This document shows positions 34,162 to 40,190 of a stretch of DNA of 40,190 nt, in pieces; the first letter of the stretch is position 1; every line of letters begins with the position of its first letter. This DNA comes from Ignavibacteria bacterium (GTDB lineage: Bacteria > Bacteroidota > Ignavibacteria > Tepidaquicellales > Tepidaquicellaceae), in contig JADHVP010000019.1 of the NCBI GenBank assembly GCA_016783945.1, forward strand, positions 1 to 40,190, given 5' to 3'. The notes beneath the pieces were generated by a model. The model saw only the letters and a list, made by a program, of their open reading frames with translations, searched no databases and was not told the DNA's origin. The position numbers and the translations under genes were made by a program.

Positions 34162-34376
34162 TTTTAATTGACCTAATTGACCAATTGCACTAATTACTCT
34201 AAAGAAATCCCAAATAACAAATATTAAAAGACAAATAAAATACAAATTCAAAACAACAATGTCTAAAACTTGTTTGGAATTTTCGAATTTGATATTTGCA
34301 ATTTATTTGGCATTTGTTGATTGTAATTTGTGATTTATCCAGGTTAGGTCAATTAGATTAATTAGTAATTAAAATT
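34162..34376. repeat. AT-rich inverted-repeat element (MITE-like)
   Basis: CTAATTGACC (34172-34181) is perfectly inverted as GGTCAATTAG (34347-34356). The inner sequence continues as a long imperfect inverted repeat of ACAAAT/ATTTGT words. No open frame. A similar but weaker structure occurs at 15233-15378. Confidence 0.45.
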
Positions 34377-34410
34377 GTAGTCTGAATTTATTTTAGAATA
34401 ATAATACTCG

Positions 34411-34758
34411 TCAGTCTCTCACATAATGCGGCATCTCAAAAGGTATATCTAAAATCATCTCAACGAAACCTTTATAAATGCCATTTTCAAACCAGGGTGT
34501 ATGGTATACAAAATGTTTCACACCATTCTTTTCCGTTGTATAATAATTCGGTTTTTTTGCTGCAATAAGTTCTTCAAGTTTTTTCTTTGCAGAATCGGGA
34601 TGACAGTCGATTAATTTAGTCCCGATTAATTTTTCTCCCCCCTCTTCTTTGAATGCATTAATTGCCTTATCATTCATTTCAACTATAATCCCATTCTCGT
34701 CGCAAACACTTATAGTTGTATCAATTTCTTTAGTCCAATATTGTTTTTCCATACTCAT
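34411..34758 (-). CDS. Small PAS-domain protein
   Basis: A single PAS fold over 115 residues: ISVCDENGIIVEMNDKAI at the N terminus, then LIGTKLIDCHPDSAKKKLEEL, which resembles the PAS domain of DUF438-type proteins (G-x-x-L-x-x-C-H-P), and a final beta-sheet (KHFVYHTPWFENGIYKGFVEMILDI in two strands). There is no output domain, so it may be a stand-alone sensor binding a small ligand or haem; the CHP histidine is a candidate ligand. The gene is alone on the minus strand, between the inverted-repeat element and the DUF4338 element. Confidence 0.75.
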   Translation of the reverse strand: MSMEKQYWTKEIDTTISVCDENGIIVEMNDKAINAFKEEGGEKLIGTKLIDCHPDSAKKKLEELIAAKKPNYYTTEKNGVKHFVYHTPWFENGIYKGFVEMILDIPFEMPHYVRD

Positions 34759-34802
34759 ATTTTAATTATTAAAAAGTTATGTTTATATTTGTCATTGTAA
34801 AA

Positions 34803-34872
34803 GCAGAGTCTATTGAAGAGGACTCTGGGATTTAAAATTCTTAATTATTCAGAGTCTCCTTCCCCGAAGGGG
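34803..34872. repeat. CAGAGTC repeats and CCCC/GGGG hairpin
   Basis: CAGAGTC (34804-34810) pairs with GACTCTG (34821-34827). A second CAGAGTCTCCT copy (34850-34860) runs into TCCCC-GA-AGGGG. It belongs to the family at 241-271 and ends 15 bases before the left end of the DUF4338 element, so the element seems to have landed in or beside this repeat. Confidence 0.6.
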
Positions 34873-34886
34873 CTCCTTCCCCATAG

Positions 34887-34905
34887 CTGTCCATTATACA
34901 CAAAT
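34887..34905. repeat. Left terminal inverted repeat of the DUF4338 element
   Basis: CTGTCCATTATACACAAAT, an exact inverted match to 36015-36033. Confidence 0.88.
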
Positions 34906-35003
34906 CATTTTCTCAATGCAGCTTCATAACCTTTTAAAAAATCTGCTGTTCTTCTAATTCCTATCCAAATTGTTATAGGACCAGGCGGAGAATCACTTTT
35001 CCA

Positions 35004-35951
35004 TTAGCTTACCCCCAATACTGTTCGAAAATTCCTCTCAAGAGGGTAAACGTAGATATCTTTCACAGGTAAACTATGTTTATTATATCTGTCTAACTTA
35101 CCACGACCTTTTGTCTTTCCTAAATATATCCAGTTTGCTGCTTTATAACTTGTTCCTGCAAAACGTCCCGTTTCTACAAATGTCTCTAATAATACAGGGC
35201 GATAACCATAGCAATTGGAAAAATCTTCTTGTACTCTCTGAGTACATATCGAAAGTACTTTTGAAGCAAGGTTCTTACTACGTACCCAGGGTAGGATTAG
35301 GAATCGAGAATTATTAACAATTAAATGTAGCAGCTTCTCTCTTGTCAATGAATCCCAACCTATCCAACTGTCTCTCGGCTTAAGTTTCCAGGCAGAGGCT
35401 GAAAAACCAACTGCCCCAAGTATACCACTATCCCATTTTATTATGTATCGTTGCTGTGCCCCGGGTAATGGAGTATAACCTAAGTAATGATATTTTCCTA
35501 TCAATGCATTCCATAATCTTGATGCCTTGCTGTCTTTCACTGACTCTAAACGCAAACCTCGAAGCTCACCTACAGGATAAACTACCTGTGATTTAGGAAC
35601 TTCGCATATTGGAATGTCTGTAAAATTAAATCGCTTACCGTTACCATTCCTATTACGTGGAGGTGGAAGCTTGATTAGACCTAAACGGTCTAACCTTAGT
35701 AGAGCCACTTTACAACTCATTATCTTTTTCCGACCAAGCCTGTCATACCAGCTTAAACGTTCACATACTTGTCGGGCAATTTCTTCTCTAAAAACCGGAT
35801 TGGCTTTCCTTATCTCTTCTTCTATTATTCCTATTTCATATGACCCAAATTCCCGCCCACATATTCTCTTCTTTTCGAATAAGAATGCCTGCCTCTGCCT
35901 GGCAGTCAAACAGGTGGCTGTCAGACTAAGATTTTTAGCAGTCTCTTGCAT
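35004..35951 (-). CDS. DUF4338 protein (Druantia DruA family), probable recombinase of the element
   Basis: The 315-residue protein carries the DruA/DUF4338 core: SRLWNALIGKYHYLGYTPLP (144-163), GAVGFSASAWKLKPRDSWIG (179-198), IVNNSRFLILPWVRSKNLAS (211-230), GYRPVLLETFVE (249-260) and YKAANWIYLGKTKGRGKLDR (269-288). A helical N-terminal segment (about 53-95) resembles a DNA-binding region. DruA is a named part of Druantia anti-phage systems, but the helicase and other dru genes are absent here. Enclosure in perfect inverted repeats suggests that this protein mobilises the element. The start is 63 bp inside the right end; the stop is 98 bp inside the left end. The frame is intact. Confidence 0.85.
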   Translation of the reverse strand: MQETAKNLSLTATCLTARQRQAFLFEKKRICGREFGSYEIGIIEEEIRKANPVFREEIARQVCERLSWYDRLGRKKIMSCKVALLRLDRLGLIKLPPPRNRNGNGKRFNFTDIPICEVPKSQVVYPVGELRGLRLESVKDSKASRLWNALIGKYHYLGYTPLPGAQQRYIIKWDSGILGAVGFSASAWKLKPRDSWIGWDSLTREKLLHLIVNNSRFLILPWVRSKNLASKVLSICTQRVQEDFSNCYGYRPVLLETFVETGRFAGTSYKAANWIYLGKTKGRGKLDRYNKHSLPVKDIYVYPLERNFRTVLGVS

Positions 35952-36014
35952 TATATTTCCTTGATTATATTTAAAAAGATATTATACAAAATATTTTCCT
36001 TCGTGTCCAGTCAT

Positions 36015-36033
36015 ATTTGTGTATAATGGACAG
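36015..36033. repeat. Right terminal inverted repeat of the DUF4338 element
   Basis: ATTTGTGTATAATGGACAG, an exact inverted match to 34887-34905, with a small internal hairpin partner at 36004-36009. Confidence 0.88.
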
Positions 36034-36068
36034 TCTTGCTAAGGAGGGGATATGGGGAGGTCTTTTAT

Positions 36069-37352
36069 TTATTTTAAAAAAACCATCATCTTAACATCTA
36101 CAAAATCTCCTGTTACTAATCTGTAGAAATACACACCACTCGGATTACCACTTCCATCCCCCAAAGGGGCAGGCCAATTCACCTCATAACTCCCAGCATT
36201 TAGCTTCTCACTCACAAGGACACCCACTTCTTTCCCAAGTGAATTATATACAACTATCTTTACAAAAGATGATTTCGGAATGTCGAACCTGATTTTAGTA
36301 ATTGGATTGAAGGGGTTAGGATAGTTTTGATATAATTTAAAATCAGAGGGTGTTTTATTGCTGATAGGTTCAACTCCTGTGACACCTCCGTTAGTTGTCT
36401 TTAATATTAATCCGTTTGCTCCGCATGCATAACCTGTTAACGCATTTATCATAAAAATGCCGTTTAATGTAGCAGTGGTTCCGCTTGTTTGTGAAACCCA
36501 GTTTGCTCCGCTATTTGTTGAACGCAATATCATACCATTACTACCTGCAGCAAAACCAATTGAATTATCACCGAAATGAACTGCATTAATGTTATTCCCA
36601 GCGGCTGATCCAATATTAGATACCAATTCCCAATTATTCCCGCTGTTAGTCGAGCGGTATATCTGTCCCCAGGTAGTACCATAATAGTAATTGCTCCCAG
36701 TTGCAAATCCTGTATTATCATCTTTGAAATAGATGTAGGAAAGTGTATATGAAATATTGAGACCTGAATTATTTAACATTAGAACAGTTGACCAGTTATA
36801 TCCGGTGTTGGTAGATTTGTAGATCAATGCTCCTGGCATATCTGTAACACAAACCATCAGCATAGAAGCATTAAAATAATGAACACCCGAAACCATGTGA
36901 GGTGAAGGTGTATATCGCGGGTTCCAACTGGAACCTCCATCGGTAGAATAACACATAAGGTTGCCTCCACCGCCCGTAATTCCCGTTAAAGCATTTATGA
37001 AAGAGATGCTTCTAACGTTTATCCCGCATCCGGTAGCATTAAACCAGGAGCTGCCGCTGTTACTTGTCTTAATTACATAACCTGTATAATCTGATGCGTA
37101 TCCAGTGGTGATTGATGGAAAACAAGTACTGAATATGCTTTGAGTTATAGAAGACGGTATTGTAGTCCAGTTTAAACCGTTGTTAGTTGTTCTTAATATT
37201 ATACCGTTAGAGCCGACAGCAATTCCTGTGGATTCATTTATAAAACATATATCGTATAGACTTTGTGTTGTGCCTGATTGAAGCTGAATCCATTGAGAGA
37301 ACGATACTGAAGTAACAAAAGCCATTAAGAAAATAATAATTAAATTTTTCAT
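36069..37352 (-). CDS. Secreted YCF48/BNR-repeat propeller protein with type IX sorting domain
   Basis: A signal peptide (1-19, ending SFSQ) leads to about six propeller repeats, with units such as GIAVGSNGIILRTTNNGLNW, GFAAGSNGMILRSTNSGANW and GYACGANGLILKTTNGG. This is the YCF48/BNR-like pattern. The last ~85 residues are a type IX sorting domain (FKLYQNYPNPFNPITKIRF). Such proteins are exported by the type IX system; ligand unknown. It is the last of three tandem cargo genes on this strand, starting 51 bp after its neighbour. Its end lies 36 bp from the right end of the DUF4338 element. The sorting domain has an insertion (APLGDGSGNPSG) relative to its neighbours (DGSSYTSG). Confidence 0.88.
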   Translation of the reverse strand: MKNLIIIFLMAFVTSVSFSQWIQLQSGTTQSLYDICFINESTGIAVGSNGIILRTTNNGLNWTTIPSSITQSIFSTCFPSITTGYASDYTGYVIKTSNSGSSWFNATGCGINVRSISFINALTGITGGGGNLMCYSTDGGSSWNPRYTPSPHMVSGVHYFNASMLMVCVTDMPGALIYKSTNTGYNWSTVLMLNNSGLNISYTLSYIYFKDDNTGFATGSNYYYGTTWGQIYRSTNSGNNWELVSNIGSAAGNNINAVHFGDNSIGFAAGSNGMILRSTNSGANWVSQTSGTTATLNGIFMINALTGYACGANGLILKTTNGGVTGVEPISNKTPSDFKLYQNYPNPFNPITKIRFDIPKSSFVKIVVYNSLGKEVGVLVSEKLNAGSYEVNWPAPLGDGSGNPSGVYFYRLVTGDFVDVKMMVFLK

Positions 37353-37403
37353 AATGTTTTATTATTAGAATTAGTATAAAATCAATCAAGTAAATGCATA
37401 AAA

Positions 37404-38822
37404 CTATTTTAAAAGAACAAGTTTCTTCGTGTCAACAAAACTTTCTGTTATCAATCTGTAATAATACACTCCGCTCGTATAACTGCTTCCATCCCAACTA
37501 ACCTCATAACTCCCCGCACTCAGCTTTTCATTAACAAGTGTTGCAACCTCTCTACCAAGTGCATCATATATGATCAGCTTTGCGTCAGATGTCTTTGGAA
37601 GATCGAATTTTATTGTTGTCGACGGATTAAAAGGATTGGGATAGTTTTGGTGTAGTATGTATGACGATGGAGTGAGTTCGTTAATGTTTTGTATGTATGA
37701 AACAGCCTGCCCATACACTTTGTAAACTGCTTTCGAGGTAACTGTAAATATAGTATCTCCTGAATTAGGATTTTTAACCAGACCTAAAACTGTTTTTGAA
37801 GGGGTAAACGTATTGTTATAAATAAACCAGTTTGCTCCTTTATTTGTCGATTTATAAATTCCGTTATCCGTACCTGCATAAAATATGTTTTCGTTGAGAG
37901 GATCTATTTCCATATCATAACATTTTAAATTGAAAATCACGCTCCAGCTTGTTCCGTTATTCGTTGATTTTAAAATCCCGGCGTTGTTTGTATGAGTAGT
38001 TACGAAAATTGAGCTATCGTTATTATTAAATACGAACCTTCGTATGTCAACAGGAATGATACTGACATCTTGAAAATTATATCCGGCATTAAGGCTGCGT
38101 TTAAGACCACTATTAGTTGTCAAAAAAACTGTGTTATGATTAAAAGGATTTACTTTCATAACGGGAGCATAAAAGTTGTTCGATATAGAATCGACTGCAA
38201 CCCAGTTAGCTCCTCGGTTAGTTGTTTTATTTATTCGGGTAAGCGTATTTGTTTGCCCAATATACATAATATTTTTGTCAACCGGGTCAATTGCCATACT
38301 ATAATTAGTGATAGGAAGTGAAGATGAAAAAACTTCCGATCCGCTTAATCCGTTATCAATAGAATAATAGACATACATCATTGGTTCCCACCATGCTGCT
38401 TGACGAGAACATATAAATTGGCTTGTATCTGTTTTTGCAAACTCAAAATCAATAACATATCCAAACGAAATTACGGGTGGGTACGTCCACAATTGATAAT
38501 TACTGTTCAAGGCGCTGTTATGATAATTACTTTGAAAAGTTTTTGATACATAGTTGTATCTCCAAACAGTATAAACTCTCAAATCTACGTTAGGAAGAGT
38601 CGTGTAAGGTCCTAATAATTGAAAGTAAAAATTCTTATATCCATTTTGCGGCAGGAATGTCTTATAATATTTATATATATAAAGTGAATCGGTTGTATAT
38701 ATCGCTGTGGTGTAAGTTTCAGCAAGAGATGAAGACGATAAATATAAGATGAGAATTACGAGACCGGAAATCTTCTTCATTTTAGAAAATGTTTTGTTAA
38801 GAAGTAAACGAACTGATTTCAT
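37404..38822 (-). CDS. Secreted BNR-repeat protein with type IX sorting domain
   Basis: The open frame starts at 38822, but Met at 38780 (MKKISGLVILILYLSSSSLAE) gives a clean signal peptide and may be the true start. The middle region has BNR/sialidase-type repeats with Asp-box-like turns: KTTNRGANW, RSLNAGYNF, KSTNNGTSW and KSTNKGANW. The C-terminal ~85 residues are the type IX sorting domain (YILHQNYPNPFNPSTTIKF). Calling it a sialidase is not justified: Asp-box repeats occur in many propellers. Second of three tandem cargo genes on the minus strand, at 472 residues. Confidence 0.87.
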   Translation of the reverse strand: MKSVRLLLNKTFSKMKKISGLVILILYLSSSSLAETYTTAIYTTDSLYIYKYYKTFLPQNGYKNFYFQLLGPYTTLPNVDLRVYTVWRYNYVSKTFQSNYHNSALNSNYQLWTYPPVISFGYVIDFEFAKTDTSQFICSRQAAWWEPMMYVYYSIDNGLSGSEVFSSSLPITNYSMAIDPVDKNIMYIGQTNTLTRINKTTNRGANWVAVDSISNNFYAPVMKVNPFNHNTVFLTTNSGLKRSLNAGYNFQDVSIIPVDIRRFVFNNNDSSIFVTTHTNNAGILKSTNNGTSWSVIFNLKCYDMEIDPLNENIFYAGTDNGIYKSTNKGANWFIYNNTFTPSKTVLGLVKNPNSGDTIFTVTSKAVYKVYGQAVSYIQNINELTPSSYILHQNYPNPFNPSTTIKFDLPKTSDAKLIIYDALGREVATLVNEKLSAGSYEVSWDGSSYTSGVYYYRLITESFVDTKKLVLLK

Positions 38823-38913
38823 TTTATTTATCCTCCGTAAAATTTTTTTAAATGTTTTATTATTTCAACTTACAACGTTCTGCTAAACACTGCACTCCGG
38901 AATATATTTACTT

Positions 38914-39843
38914 TTATTTCAGCAGCAACATCTTCTTTGTTTCTTTAAAATCTCCAGACAGTAGTGTATAAAAATACACTCCACTCGGATAACTGTTCCC
39001 ATCCCAACTTACTTCGAAACTCCCTGCACTTAGTTTTTCATTTACAATTGTGGAAATTTCTTTCCCAAGCGTATTATACACGATCAGTTTTGTTTGTGAT
39101 GGATTGCGTAAGTCAAATTTTATTTTCGTAACAGGATTAAATGGATTCGGATAGTTCTGATAGAGTGTGTATCTTTCGGGTGTCGTTGAACTAATCTGCT
39201 TGATTGAAGATAATGTTGTATCTCCATAGACAACTCCGTTTATTACACAACCCACGAGAGTATTACTCGAACCATATCCTGGTGGTTCTTCTGCATTGCT
39301 AAAGATAATCCCGAAGTTTTTTGCATAGTCAACGCGTCCTACCATGAGACCATCGTGATGAAATCCCTTTTTCTGAGTGTTAACTCCAAAAACATTCGTA
39401 TAAGATGTATCATCACAGGTTCGTGTCATCCAAACGTAATAAATGCAGCCATCATAAACATCATTTAATTTCGATGAAAGTGAATCTACAACTTTATCAT
39501 GTGCAAAAGGTGCACAACCGTTATTAGGACTATAAGCAAGAGTCACTCCTGTTGTAGAATCATATCTAACCCATTCATTATGATATAACGGGAAATTATG
39601 AAAGTAAAAATATTTCTTTCCATTTATAATTGTGTCTTTAGTAATCTCTGCTTTATATTTATAATTTGATACTGGAATAGGGTAATCATAATAATGATAA
39701 ACATAAATATTCCCTACAGCGAGTGGAAAATATTTTGCGGATTCAGTATCCTGAGCATACGATGATAAATTGTACGATGAGATAATAATAATGAAAAGTA
39801 AAGCAAAGATAAGGGCAGCTTTAAAGAAATTTTTCCGATTCAT
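38914..39843 (-). CDS. Secreted protein with type IX sorting domain, unknown core
   Basis: A signal peptide (about 1-30, ending SYAQ) precedes a ~190-residue core beginning AKYFPLAVGNIYVYHYYDY, a start seen in uncharacterised secreted proteins of this phylum. The core contains three cysteines (NNGCAPF, DGCIYYV, RTCDD) but no motif I recognise. The C-terminal ~85 residues are a type IX sorting domain (YTLYQNYPNPFNPVTKIKF) closely matching the two downstream genes. It is the first gene of the tandem trio; the 347 bp upstream to the window edge should hold its promoter. Confidence 0.83.
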   Translation of the reverse strand: MNRKNFFKAALIFALLFIIIISSYNLSSYAQDTESAKYFPLAVGNIYVYHYYDYPIPVSNYKYKAEITKDTIINGKKYFYFHNFPLYHNEWVRYDSTTGVTLAYSPNNGCAPFAHDKVVDSLSSKLNDVYDGCIYYVWMTRTCDDTSYTNVFGVNTQKKGFHHDGLMVGRVDYAKNFGIIFSNAEEPPGYGSSNTLVGCVINGVVYGDTTLSSIKQISSTTPERYTLYQNYPNPFNPVTKIKFDLRNPSQTKLIVYNTLGKEISTIVNEKLSAGSFEVSWDGNSYPSGVYFYTLLSGDFKETKKMLLLK

Positions 39844-40190
39844 TTTTTTTCCTTTCTGTTAAAGAAGTTTTAAAAATTTAATTTCTATAATTAGCTATGT
39901 ATTTAAGAACTCATAAAATCAAGATGTAGCATTCCAATTCTATGTTACGCTGGGTAAAACTCCGGGTTGTTGTGATAATAATTTGCATAATGAACAACAC
40001 GGATTTAATGCCCGCATTATATTCTATAGCTGTATAAATATAATAAGTTTGAAAGCTTATACAAATCTAAAATTAATCATAACATAGAAGTTGGAAAATA
40101 TTGAATAAATAAGACTCGAAATTGATAATTTTTTTGACAACATTCAAATCTTCCCTTAATTTTTCCATTTTATTACCAACCCTATGCCTG
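39844..40190. other. AT-rich region upstream of the cargo trio
   Basis: No firm gene. CCGGGTTGTT (39962-39971) can pair with AACAACACGG (39993-40002), an imperfect hairpin of unknown role. A minus-strand frame at 40073-40190 stays open to the window edge but is too short to call. Confidence 0.4.

Larger units (their letters stand above)
34887..36033. mobile_element. DUF4338/DruA-type mobile element with 19-bp inverted ends
   Basis: The left end CTGTCCATTATACACAAAT (34887-34905) and the right end ATTTGTGTATAATGGACAG (36015-36033) are perfect reverse complements. They enclose 1,147 bp with a single gene (35004-35951). No target-site duplication is visible. Each end, read outward, contains TATAAT, which could form part of an outward promoter. 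The right end also carries an internal TGTCCA (36004-36009) able to pair with its TGGACA (36027-36032). The size, ends and one-gene content are those of an insertion sequence; the gene family is not a standard transposase. Confidence 0.8.

Noticed and set aside
34887-36033. A Druantia anti-phage system, suggested by the DruA-family gene
   Set aside because: None of the other Druantia genes (notably the large helicase DruE) is nearby; the neighbours are a PAS protein and secreted proteins, and inverted repeats close the unit around one gene.
37404-38822. Sialidase, because of Asp-box-like repeats
   Set aside because: Only the repeat turns are present; the catalytic arginine triad and tyrosine/glutamate pattern were not seen.
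40073-40190. A possible C-terminal end of a gene entering from the right edge (minus strand, 38 codons)
   Set aside because: Too short and AT-rich to separate from chance, with no recognisable sequence.

Overview
The window looks like chromosomal DNA from an AT-rich member of the Fibrobacteres-Chlorobi-Bacteroidetes group, most likely an Ignavibacteria-type organism. The strongest pointer is four secreted proteins ending in the type IX secretion (Por) sorting domain with the NYPNPFNP signature followed by a T-x-I-x-F/Y core, as is common in that lineage. Two upstream regions carry the Bacteroidetes-type -7 box TAnnTTTG, and clear Shine-Dalgarno sequences are rare. I saw no rRNA, tRNA or CRISPR array. 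The taxonomic call is inference.

Layout. 1-664 is non-coding and full of short dispersed repeats. 665-15113 is housekeeping: a CoA-acylating aldehyde dehydrogenase and a PflX-like radical SAM protein; a minus-strand M3-type peptidase, def and fmt group; an EF-G2-type GTPase with a TerC membrane protein; a P-loop protein; a prolyl oligopeptidase; and the selenium pair selD-selU, whose products would make selenophosphate and use it on tRNA. 15434-17506 is a ClC-type chloride/proton exchanger with CBS and TrkA-C domains.

17506-19371 is the most unusual stretch. The last ~38 codons of the ClC gene recur three times downstream. Each copy is preceded by the same ~60 bp leader and closes a small module of inverted toxin-antitoxin genes: an orphan antitoxin, a complete MntA/HepT (MNT/HEPN) pair, and a repeat-filled module with a broken antitoxin. 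It reads like a small cassette array built on the 3' end of a host gene. Two unassigned accessory genes follow, one with a zinc-binding HNH-like layout, and then a GC-rich candidate structured RNA with its own terminator (20838-20978, minus).

21138-29340 returns to core functions: an HtrA protease, an M23 peptidase-bactofilin pair, a lone Opp/Dpp-type ABC ATPase, an FG-GAP secreted protein, and a class V aminotransferase next to a TSUP (sulfite-exporter family) permease. 29385-34126 holds a GNAT enzyme and a tight minus-strand run of six genes (radical SAM, methyltransferase, cupin, GNAT, DUF429, membrane-anchored methyltransferase). A PAS protein follows.

34887-36033 is a 1,147-bp element with perfect 19-bp terminal inverted repeats around a single DUF4338/DruA-family gene, without the other Druantia genes. 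It looks like a mobile element whose only gene is DruA-like. The window ends with three tandem minus-strand genes for type IX secreted proteins that share nearly the same sorting domain.
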